A stretch of DNA of 5,283 bases from Planctomycetota bacterium (lineage in GTDB: Bacteria > Planctomycetota > Planctomycetia > Pirellulales > UBA7805): NCBI GenBank assembly GCA_030605285.1, contig JAUWIQ010000179.1:1-5283 (forward strand). Direction: 5' to 3'. Shown here one piece after another: positions 1-5,283 of this stretch. The stretch's first letter is position 1. Each line of letters begins with the position of its first letter. The translations under genes were made by a program, and so were the position numbers. Under the pieces are notes generated by a model. The model had not been told where the DNA came from and ran no database searches. It saw only the letters and a list, made by a program, of their open reading frames with translations.

Positions 1-825
1 ATTTTGGAGGTGGGCGATGGGGTGCGCAACGTTGCCCCCGGGGATTGCTGTAGCGTGGAGCCCTACATGAATTGCGGGCACTGTTACGCCTGCCGTCAGG
101 GGGCGAGTAACTGCTGCGTGAACTTGAAGGTGATCGGGGTCATGATCGACGGCGGCCTGCGGCCGCGATTTGTCCTGCCGGCTGCGAAGTTGCATCGCTC
201 GGAAAAACTTAGCTTCGAACAATTGGCCCTGGTCGAGACGCTTGCGATTGGTTGCCATGCGGTCCAGCGGAGCGGTCTGCGGGCGGGAGAAAACTGCCTG
301 GTGATCGGCGCGGGACCGATCGGATTGGCGACCTTGGAGTTTGTGCGACTCGAGGGGGCGCGGCCCCTCGTGATGGATCTCAACGACCAGCGACTTGCCT
401 TCTGCCGGGAGACGATGGGGATCGAAACGACCATTTTGCCCGGGGCGGATATCGAGCAGCAATTGCGGGAACGGACCGACGGGAACCTTCCCGAGGTGGT
501 GATCGATGCCACGGGGCACGAGGGCTCGATGTCGGCCAGCTTTGCCTACGTGGCGCCGACCGGTCGGTTGGTGTTTGTGGGGCTCACCACGGACGAGGTC
601 CGCTTCCGGCATCCGACGTTCCACAAGCCGGAGGGAACGTTGCTCTGCAGTCGCAATGCCCTGGCAGAAGATTTTGTCCGGATCATCGCCGCGATCGAAG
701 AGGGTCAGATCGATACCGGCCATTGGATCACCCATCGGTTAGCCTTCGACCGCGTGCCCGCTGAGTTTGCCGAGATCATCCGCCCCGAAGCCCGTGCGAT
801 CAAAGCAATGATCGAGGTTTCCTGA
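1..825 (+). CDS. Zinc-dependent medium-chain alcohol/polyol dehydrogenase, 5'-truncated by window edge
   Basis: This is the C-terminal 274 codons of a medium-chain dehydrogenase/reductase (threonine/sorbitol dehydrogenase type, COG1063), which oxidises a sugar or polyol hydroxyl with NAD(P)+. The frame is open from the first base, and roughly 60-70 N-terminal residues, including the first catalytic-zinc ligands, lie outside the window. Counting from base 1, Cys25, Cys28, Cys31 and Cys39 form the CxxCxxCx7C structural-zinc lobe. Glu79 in VETLAIGCHAV matches the glutamate zinc ligand of the polyol dehydrogenases. G103xG105xxG108 (GAGPIG) is the Rossmann nucleotide loop, and Asp126 at the end of the second strand favours NAD over NADP. 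The C-terminus (KAMIEVS, then TGA) is normal for the family. The next gene, a lactonase-like amidohydrolase 51 nt downstream, suggests a role in oxidative sugar catabolism such as fucose- or rhamnose-type sugars. The exact substrate cannot be read from the sequence. Confidence 0.9.
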   Translation: MLEVGDGVRNVAPGDCCSVEPYMNCGHCYACRQGASNCCVNLKVIGVMIDGGLRPRFVLPAAKLHRSEKLSFEQLALVETLAIGCHAVQRSGLRAGENCLVIGAGPIGLATLEFVRLEGARPLVMDLNDQRLAFCRETMGIETTILPGADIEQQLRERTDGNLPEVVIDATGHEGSMSASFAYVAPTGRLVFVGLTTDEVRFRHPTFHKPEGTLLCSRNALAEDFVRIIAAIEEGQIDTGHWITHRLAFDRVPAEFAEIIRPEARAIKAMIEVS

Positions 826-876
826 TTCGTAGTCCAAGGGTTCCACCCCGTTTTTTTTAACCAGAGCGCAACCGGC

Positions 877-1728
877 ATGGCCCTTGCAATCGACGCCCAC
901 CAGCATTTTTGGGATCTGCAGCTGGCCGAGCAGTTTGATTACCGTTGGCTGCAGCAGCCGGACAAGCGGGCCATCTGCCGCAGTTTTCTGCCCGGGGATT
1001 TGCACCCGCTGATCGATGTGGCGGGAATCGACCACACGATCTTTGTCCAGACGCAGCATAATCTCGATGAAAATCGTTGGATTTTGCAACTCGCCGAGCA
1101 GCATCCCTTCCTTGCCGGAGTCGTCGGCTGGGTCGATCTGGCGAGCGAGGCGTGCGAAGAACAGTTACTGGAATTTAAGGACAACCCCAAATTCGTGGGT
1201 GTGCGGCACATCACGCAGGATGAAGCGGAGGATGATTTTATTATTCGCCCGGAAATCCTCCGGGGTCTGAAGGTGTTGGAGCAACATCAGGTTCCGTTCG
1301 ACTTGCTGTTTTTCGTCAAGCATCTGCGGCACGCCGCACGCTTGGGCCACGAGCTCCCAGAGCTACCCATGGTGATCGATCATCTGGCCAAGCCGGAGAT
1401 CAAGCTGCAGCGGACCGACAACTGGTTGGCCGATTTCCGTGCGGCGGCCGCTTGTCCCAATATCGTCTGCAAACTTTCGGGGATGGTGACCGAGGCGAAC
1501 TGGCAGGATTGGAAACCGGCTGACTTGAAGCCTTACGTCGATGCGGCCCTCGAATGCTTCGGACCTGAGCGCTTGATGTTCGGTTCGGATTGGCCGGTCT
1601 GTTTGTTGGCGGCCAGCTATCAAGAAGTTTACGAATCGCTCCGGGAGTTGTTGGGCCCGCTCAGCGCAACAGAACGTGCGCAAATCTTCGGCGGCACGGC
1701 CCGACAGTTCTATCGGCTTGCGATGTAG
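877..1728 (+). CDS. Amidohydrolase family protein, L-fuconolactonase-like (COG3618)
   Basis: A complete 283-residue metal-dependent TIM-barrel hydrolase of the amidohydrolase-2 group, about the usual length. Its closest described relatives hydrolyse sugar lactones such as L-fucono-1,5-lactone to the open acid in the cytoplasm. Visible signatures are the N-terminal HxH motif (DAHQHFWD, His8 and His10), His169 in VIDHLAKPE, and the C-terminal catalytic aspartate Asp238 in MFGSDWPVC. No signal peptide is present. The ATG at 877 is preferred because the DAHQH strand begins almost at once, as in the family. The Shine-Dalgarno match upstream is poor. The gene follows the dehydrogenase by 51 nt on the same strand, so the two are probably co-transcribed: dehydrogenase makes a lactone, this enzyme opens it. 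That pathway is inference; other COG3618 members act on different lactones or decarboxylate 4-sulfomuconolactone- or pyrone-type compounds. Confidence 0.9.
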   Translation: MALAIDAHQHFWDLQLAEQFDYRWLQQPDKRAICRSFLPGDLHPLIDVAGIDHTIFVQTQHNLDENRWILQLAEQHPFLAGVVGWVDLASEACEEQLLEFKDNPKFVGVRHITQDEAEDDFIIRPEILRGLKVLEQHQVPFDLLFFVKHLRHAARLGHELPELPMVIDHLAKPEIKLQRTDNWLADFRAAAACPNIVCKLSGMVTEANWQDWKPADLKPYVDAALECFGPERLMFGSDWPVCLLAASYQEVYESLRELLGPLSATERAQIFGGTARQFYRLAM

Positions 1729-1741
1729 CGGACTGCCCCGC

Positions 1742-2479
1742 TCAATCCTTGATCACGGTAATGAGTTGATCTTGCGGATTTTCGGTCAGGATCAGGCCGC
1801 GAAACTGGACCTCCTGGGGGACATTATTGGAGGGGAGTTGGAGCCCGATCGGACCGGCCTGACAAAGCTCCGGTTTGGGGTCGCTCCAGTCGGCCACCAG
1901 TTTGCCGTTGATCACATGGCGAATGCGATTGCCGATGGCCAGGATCTCCATGCGATTCCAATCGTGCTGTTTGCCCGCTTTGCGGGCGCGTCCCTCGGTA
2001 TCCCGATAGATCAGGTTCCGGCGATAAAGATCCCAGAATCCGTAGCCGGAGGGGAACATCACCAGGTGTCCCAGGTAGGAGTAGGGATCGCCCTGCTTCT
2101 CGACGCGTTTTCCCCAGAGCGCAATGCCGGTATGCATTTCACTCTCCACGAGGCGGCCCGCAAAGATAAGGCGAAAATTATGATACTTCTTTTGGGTCAA
2201 CAGGTAGGTACTGGCCAGCGGCGCGTTTTCGGCGGTATTGCGACCGATGATTGTGCCCTCAGCAATGCTCCAGTATTTGCTGAGTTGGCCCTCCCAGCCG
2301 GCAAAGTCTTTGCCATTGAACAACTGGACCGGTTTCTCGCTCGCAGGAAGTTTGGCGATCTGAGCTACCGACCAGTCGACCGGCTCGGCAGCCACCGTCA
2401 CAGCAGCCACCGTCACAGCAGCCACCGTCACAGCAGCTAGGGCGAGAAAAAAAAGACCGCCTCCAGGTAGGCAACGCAT
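1742..2479 (-). CDS. Secreted DUF1080 (3-keto-disaccharide hydrolase-like) protein
   Basis: A 245-residue exported protein with one DUF1080 domain, a concanavalin/laminin-G-like beta-sandwich that is very abundant in planctomycetes; some members hydrolyse 3-keto-glycosides. Residues 1-31 form a signal peptide: a short basic start (Arg2), a hydrophobic stretch from about residue 9, and signal-peptidase-I-type V-A-A before Glu32. The h-region is built from three AVTVA units (residues 16-30), encoded by a perfect 15-bp tandem repeat, so alternative V-A-A cleavage sites exist after residues 21 and 26. The domain opens with LFNGKDFAGW (residues 53-62), the family hallmark, continues through HTGIALWG and NRMEILAIGNRIRHVINGK, and closes with GPIGLQL and VQFRGLIL, typical final strands. 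The start ATG is supported by AAGAGGA 6 nt upstream. Its stop lies 13 nt from the stop of the convergent amidohydrolase gene. Substrate is unknown. Confidence 0.9.
   Translation of the reverse strand: MRCLPGGGLFFLALAAVTVAAVTVAAVTVAAEPVDWSVAQIAKLPASEKPVQLFNGKDFAGWEGQLSKYWSIAEGTIIGRNTAENAPLASTYLLTQKKYHNFRLIFAGRLVESEMHTGIALWGKRVEKQGDPYSYLGHLVMFPSGYGFWDLYRRNLIYRDTEGRARKAGKQHDWNRMEILAIGNRIRHVINGKLVADWSDPKPELCQAGPIGLQLPSNNVPQEVQFRGLILTENPQDQLITVIKD
2389..2433. repeat. Three perfect 15-bp tandem repeats inside the DUF1080 signal peptide
   Basis: The unit CAGCCACCGTCACAG occurs three times back to back (2389-2403, 2404-2418, 2419-2433) with a 4-nt partial copy after it. On the minus strand each unit encodes Ala-Val-Thr-Val-Ala in frame. 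Because 15 is divisible by three, copy-number change would lengthen or shorten the hydrophobic core without breaking the reading frame. Confidence 0.95.
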
Positions 2480-2485
2480 GGCAAA

Positions 2486-2492
2486 TCCTCTT
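2486..2492 (-). promoter_or_regulatory. Ribosome binding site of the DUF1080 gene
   Basis: Read on the minus strand the sequence is AAGAGGA, separated by 6 nt from the ATG at 2479-2477. It is a good Shine-Dalgarno match and fixes the start ahead of the signal peptide. Confidence 0.65.
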
Positions 2493-2515
2493 GAGTCTCG
2501 AGCGGAAAGAAATGA

Positions 2516-2532
2516 CCCGCCAATCAGGCGGG
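2516..2532. repeat. Perfect inverted repeat (6-bp stem, 5-nt loop) upstream of the DUF1080 gene
   Basis: CCCGCC (2516-2521), loop AATCA, GGCGGG (2527-2532). The stem is entirely G-C. It begins 37 nt before the DUF1080 start codon and, if the candidate minus-strand promoter nearby is used, would sit at the very 5' end of that transcript. It could be an mRNA-stabilising hairpin or an operator half-site pair; on the minus strand it is followed by a mildly T-rich stretch, so a terminator reading is possible but weak. Confidence 0.45.
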
Positions 2533-2538
2533 ACCGTT

Positions 2539-2568
2539 ATTGTAATCGTTGCCTCGTCTTGTGGTCAC
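2539..2568 (-). promoter_or_regulatory. Weak candidate promoter for the DUF1080 gene
   Basis: On the minus strand GTGACC (2568-2563, four of six matches to TTGACA) and TACAAT (2544-2539, five of six matches to TATAAT) are 18 nt apart. Transcription would begin near 2532, about 50 nt before the ATG. The -35 match is poor, and this is only a pattern match. Confidence 0.25.
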
Positions 2569-2644
2569 CGTCTCGAATAGCCCGCTCCGCAAGTGCGCAC
2601 CCTAGCTAGCAGGCGTTTGAGACCGGCCCTCCGGGCAGCTGACA

Positions 2645-2672
2645 TTGACGCTCTATGAGGTTTCACTAGAAT
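2645..2672 (+). promoter_or_regulatory. Candidate sigma70-type promoter for lysS
   Basis: TTGACG (2645-2650) and TAGAAT (2667-2672), each five of six matches to the housekeeping consensus, are separated by 16 nt. Transcription would start near 2679, giving a leader of about 120 nt before the lysS ATG. The permease gene downstream has no obvious promoter of its own in the 66-nt gap and is probably read from here too. Confidence 0.5.
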
Positions 2673-2803
2673 GTTGCGATCCCGTATTTTAACATGCCTG
2701 CGTTGTTTTGCTTGCGATTGGAAACCCTGATCTCCGCGGGCGGCAGTCGCTCTGCAACGGCTGTTTTTCCCCGAGTTGACCCAAGAGGTCTACTGCACCG
2801 ATG

Positions 2804-2827
2804 GCTGAAGACAAAGCTGAAGACAAA
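2804..2827 (+). repeat. Perfect 12-bp tandem duplication at the lysS 5' end
   Basis: GCTGAAGACAAA occurs twice in succession directly after the ATG (2804-2815 and 2816-2827), encoding Ala-Glu-Asp-Lys twice in the flexible N-terminal tail ahead of the LysRS body. It preserves the frame and is unlikely to affect function. Confidence 0.9.
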
Positions 2828-3763
2828 ACAGACGCTCGCGACCCAGGCATGCACGAAGCAGCCCGTCGTGAGAAGCTGGAAAAAATTTGCGCCCTGGGCA
2901 TCGATCCCTGGGGTGGGCGGTTTGACGACCACCAATCGATCGGCAGCCTCCGCGAGCGGGAAAGCGAGATTGTCAGCGAGCCAGCGCCCGATGGCGATCC
3001 GCGAAAAACGGAACAGCACGGCCCGAAGGTCCGGGCGGCGGGGCGGATCATCCTGCAGCGGCGCAAGGGCAAGCTGGTTTTTGCCGACATCCAGGACTGG
3101 ACCGGAAAAATTCAGCTCTTTATCGGAAAAAATCAAGTCGGTGAGGCCCATTGGGAATTGGCCCAACTGCTCGACCTGAGCGATCTTGTCGGTGTGGATG
3201 GCGAATTGAAGCGGACGCGGACCGGTGAGCTGACAATTTTTGTCGAGCAACTCTATTTTCTCACCAAGGCGCTGCTCCCGCCACCGGAAAAACATCACGG
3301 CTTGACCGATCCCGAGTTGCGGCAGCGGATGCGCTACCTGGATCTGATCCACACGGAGGGGGTGAGCGAGCGCTTTTTAAACCGCACCCGGATCGTGCGT
3401 TCCATCCGTCGTACGTTGGATGGTGAGGACTTTGTTGAAGTCGAAGGTCCCACCCTGCATTCGATTGCAGGCGGTGCGGCGGCGCGACCCTTTACCACCC
3501 ACCACAACGCACTCGATATCCCGCTGTTCATGCGGATTGCCCTCGAGCTCCACCTTAAGCGGTTGTTGGTTGGTGGGATCGAACGCGTTTACGAGTTAGG
3601 CCGCGTCTATCGGAACGAGGGAATCAGCCCCAAGCACAATCCCGAGTTCACCATGTTGGAGGTCTATCAGGCCTACGGCAATTACGAATCGATGATGGAC
3701 CTGACTGAAAAGATTGTCACCGACGCATTGGCGGCGAGCGGTCAGGAGTCTCAGGTTGCCCGG

Positions 3764-3766
3764 TGA
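3764..3766 (+). other. In-frame TGA stop codon within lysS
   Basis: The codon follows Val-Ala-Arg and precedes Asp-Thr-Thr-Ile-Asp-Phe. From memory of family members, bacterial LysRS has a Tyr-Gly before this acidic/Thr/Ile-Asp strand (for example TYGDVTLDF in E. coli), so the TGA aligns with glycine. GGA to TGA is a single G-to-T transversion. CGA or TGG to TGA would be single transitions but fit the alignment less well. Confidence 0.85.
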
Positions 3767-4384
3767 GATACCACGATCGATTTTTCTGCCCCCTTCGCCC
3801 GCAAGACGTACGACGAACTCTTTGCCGAGCATACCGGGATCGATCCGGCAGATAAGGATGCGGTCCGATCGTTGGCCGACTCGATCGGCTTCGACACAAC
3901 GGACAAGCATCCGGACGTGATCAAAAACGAGGTGTTTGAGGCAAAGATTGAAGATGCCCTGACCGGCCCGATCTTCGTGATCGATTACCCGGCGAGCATC
4001 TGCCCGCTTACGAAGCGCAAGCCCGATCAACCCGAGATTGCAGAGCGGTTTGAGTTGTTTGTCCAGGGTATGGAAGTGGCCAATGCCTACACCGAGCTGA
4101 ACGACCCGGATCTGCAGGAACAACTTTTTCAGACCCAATTGGCGGGGCAAAAGGAAGAAGAGTCGATGGCCAAAATGGATCACGATTTTGTCCGGGCGCT
4201 GCAGCATGGGATGCCACCGGCCGGGGGCCTGGGGATCGGCATCGATCGCTTGGTGATGTTGCTGACCGGGAGTGAATCGATTCGGGAGGTCATTTTGTTT
4301 CCCTTGCTACGCCCGGAACAAGAACCGTAAAGCAGGCTGTATGAAGAACGAAATTTCAAAACGACCGGACGGCTCCAGCTAGCC

Positions 4385-4390
4385 AAAGGA
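4385..4390 (+). promoter_or_regulatory. Ribosome binding site of the FtsX-like permease gene
   Basis: AAAGGA ends 6 nt before the GTG at 4397. This decides the start in favour of that GTG over the in-frame TTG at 4391, which is too close to the site. Confidence 0.55.
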
Positions 4391-4396
4391 TTGGCC

Positions 4397-5283
4397 GTGT
4401 ACAAGATAATTCTCTGCGGGCGTTATCTGCAAACCCGCTACATTGCGCTCGCTTCGGTCATTAGCGTGACGTTGGGCGTGGCGACCCTGATTGTGGTCAA
4501 TAGCGTGATGTCAGGATTCACCCATGAGATGCAGTATCGCATTCATGGAATTCTTTCGGATGTTGTTTTCGACGGACGTGGACTGGAGGGTTTTGCCGAT
4601 GGTGCCTGGCACATGGAGCGAATTCGGCAGATCGCGGGGGAGGAGATTGAGGCGATGACACCCACGGTGCATGTCCCGGCAATGCTCAACTACCGGGTCC
4701 AAGGCCGCTGGGTTCACCGTCAGGTGAATTTCATCGGCATCGATCCGGAGACGTATGCTGCGGTGAGGGATTGTACGGCCTATCTTCAGCATCCGGAAAA
4801 TCGCAAGCTGCCCAGTTTTGAGCTCCGTAGCGGTGGCTACGATGTCCGAGACCATGAACTGGGCGAGGAGTCACCTTATCGGCACGGGATGGAGGTCGCG
4901 GGTTGGCCGCATCGGCAGTGGCTGGCAGCGCAGGAAAAGGCGTGGCTGGCGGCCCAGAAAAAAAACGCACCCGAACTGGCCGTACCCCGGAAGGTCGGCG
5001 AGGCCGATCCGTTTTCGGGTATCGAGACTCCCCTACGTGCCGCCGAAAGCGATCAGGGTGTTGCGCAACAATGGGGCCCGGTCGCAGAGGGTCGCATCTA
5101 CGACAAGGCACTTGAGCAGGAGACGGGGATTATTATTGGTTACGCGCTCTCCCAGATCATGGGCCGTGATGGGGACCACTATTTTTTGGTCTTGCCCGGC
5201 GACGATGTGAAACTTACATTTCCCACGGCCGGCACGCCCCCCAAGGCGGTGAGTGGCAGTTTTACGGTCGTCGATTTTTATCA
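4397..5283 (+). CDS. FtsX-like ABC transporter permease, LolC/LolE family, 3'-truncated by window edge
   Basis: The frame is open from the GTG start to the last base (295 codons plus 2 nt) and continues outside. LolC/E-type permeases pair with a LolD-type ATPase in the inner membrane to release lipoproteins or drive related envelope work. Residues 1-14 (YKIILCGRYLQTRY) are the cytoplasmic lead-in, and residues 15-37 (YIALASVISVTLGVATLIVV onward) are the first transmembrane helix, followed by the SGFTHEM amphipathic segment. The periplasmic domain then begins, with FIGIDPETY (about 112-120) and IIIGYALSQIMG (from 245) matching the family's GIDP and I(I/L)G.xLA elements. About 124 residues separate these, much more than in E. 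coli LolC/E as I recall them, including a duplicated WLAAQ unit (175-190). The later helices lie beyond the window. It follows lysS by 66 nt and likely shares its transcript; a lolD-like ATPase gene would be expected next. Confidence 0.85.
   Translation, partial: MYKIILCGRYLQTRYIALASVISVTLGVATLIVVNSVMSGFTHEMQYRIHGILSDVVFDGRGLEGFADGAWHMERIRQIAGEEIEAMTPTVHVPAMLNYRVQGRWVHRQVNFIGIDPETYAAVRDCTAYLQHPENRKLPSFELRSGGYDVRDHELGEESPYRHGMEVAGWPHRQWLAAQEKAWLAAQKKNAPELAVPRKVGEADPFSGIETPLRAAESDQGVAQQWGPVAEGRIYDKALEQETGIIIGYALSQIMGRDGDHYFLVLPGDDVKLTFPTAGTPPKAVSGSFTVVDFY

Larger units (their letters stand above)
2480..2800. other. Divergent intergenic region between the DUF1080 gene and lysS
   Basis: These 321 nt carry no convincing gene. 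They hold the DUF1080 ribosome binding site (2486-2492), a perfect hairpin (2516-2532), a weak candidate minus-strand promoter, a strong candidate lysS promoter (2645-2672), and an approximately 120-nt lysS leader. The leader has one short possible stem (GCAG 2743-2746 with CTGC 2752-2755) and a purine-rich ribosome-binding candidate AAGAGG at 2783-2788, 12 nt before the lysS ATG. I recognise no T-box or known riboswitch. Confidence 0.6.
2801..4330 (+). pseudogene. lysS: Lysyl-tRNA synthetase (class II) interrupted by an in-frame TGA at codon 322
   Basis: LysRS charges tRNA-Lys with lysine in the cytoplasm. The frame spans 509 codons plus the TAA stop, close to the usual length (about 500), but codon 322 (3764-3766) is TGA. 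Before it are the anticodon-binding OB fold (about residues 76-165), RYLDL (178-182), motif 1 with its invariant Pro217, and motif 2 with Arg271, Glu273 and the HNPEFT segment (from His279). After it are TELNDP and motif 3, GLGIGIDR with Arg483. The frame does not shift, so one substitution is enough to explain the break. Translation that stopped at 322 would lose motif 3 and part of the active site, so neither piece should work alone. The ATG at 2801 is supported by AAGAGG at 2783-2788 and by family length. As LysRS is essential, this is either a sequence error, a strain variant, or a decaying extra copy. Confidence 0.9.

Noticed and set aside
96..512. 138-codon minus-strand open frame opposite the dehydrogenase
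   Set aside because: Low-complexity Arg/Ser/Pro-rich translation typical of antisense frames; the plus strand shows clear zinc and NAD motifs.
1676..2440. 254-codon plus-strand open frame opposite the DUF1080 gene
   Set aside because: Long only because the antisense of the conserved DUF1080 gene happens to lack stops. It ends in a repeated HRHSS translation of the 15-bp repeat and has no domain or ribosome binding site.
2694..3179. 161-codon plus-strand open frame in the lysS leader and 5' end
   Set aside because: It overlaps lysS in another frame, is rich in Arg and Ser as expected of an out-of-frame reading of GC-rich DNA, and shows no domain.
2666..3352. 228-codon minus-strand open frame opposite lysS
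   Set aside because: Antisense shadow of a conserved gene with no recognisable motif; it would also cover the lysS promoter region.
3764..3766. TGA reassigned to glycine, as in some candidate-phylum bacteria
   Set aside because: TGA ends the dehydrogenase and DUF1080 genes at natural C-termini, and reading through the latter runs antisense into the amidohydrolase gene. GC-rich, planctomycete-like content also does not fit those lineages.
3764..3810. TGA as selenocysteine codon in lysS
   Set aside because: The family has glycine rather than cysteine at this column as far as I recall, LysRS is not a known selenoprotein, and no convincing hairpin follows the codon.
3596..4207. 203-codon minus-strand open frame opposite the lysS 3' half
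   Set aside because: Antisense shadow. It runs across the region of the lysS TGA without interruption, but its protein has no family signature while the plus strand clearly encodes LysRS.
3872..4330. A separate small gene starting at TTG 3872
   Set aside because: It is in the same frame as lysS and is simply the LysRS C-terminus with motif 3. The LysRS similarity already begins right after the TGA, 35 codons before this TTG.
4341..4382. 13-codon ATG-started mini open frame between lysS and the permease gene
   Set aside because: Too short, with no clear ribosome binding site and no conserved character; such frames are expected by chance.

Overview
The window looks like a piece of chromosome from a moderately GC-rich planctomycete, most likely of the Pirellulales/Rhodopirellula kind. 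This is inferred from protein style: a secreted DUF1080 protein, a lysS followed directly by a LolC/E-type permease with a large periplasmic insertion, and sugar-oxidation enzymes. No rRNA or other taxonomic marker is present to confirm it. I see no mobile element, CRISPR array, tRNA or rRNA.

Layout. (1) Positions 1-825, plus strand: the 3' part of a zinc-dependent medium-chain alcohol/polyol dehydrogenase, cut by the window edge. (2) Positions 877-1728, plus strand: a complete amidohydrolase of the L-fuconolactonase-like family. The two sit 51 nt apart in the same reading frame and plausibly act in one oxidative sugar pathway (sugar to lactone to aldonate). (3) Positions 1742-2479, minus strand: a complete secreted DUF1080 protein, convergent with the amidohydrolase, with only 13 nt between the stop codons. 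Its signal peptide contains three perfect copies of a 15-bp tandem repeat. (4) Positions 2480-2800: a divergent intergenic region with a good sigma70-type promoter for the next gene and a perfect hairpin on the DUF1080 side. (5) Positions 2801-4330, plus strand: lysS, encoding class II lysyl-tRNA synthetase, interrupted by an in-frame TGA at codon 322. (6) Positions 4397-5283 and beyond, plus strand: the N-terminal 295 codons of an FtsX-like permease of the LolC/LolE family, running off the window.

The most notable observation is the nonsense codon in lysS. Everything before and after it is in the same frame and reads as a normal LysRS, with motifs 1, 2 and 3 intact. The TGA falls where the family usually has a glycine, so one G-to-T change (GGA to TGA) would explain it. 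TGA appears to act as a normal stop for at least two other genes here, so an altered genetic code is unlikely. A sequencing or assembly error, strain variation, or a decayed second copy of lysS are the realistic explanations.

No clearly new biological system is visible. The remaining findings are small: in-frame tandem duplications near the N-termini of two proteins, a lineage-type insertion in the permease, and regulatory candidates.
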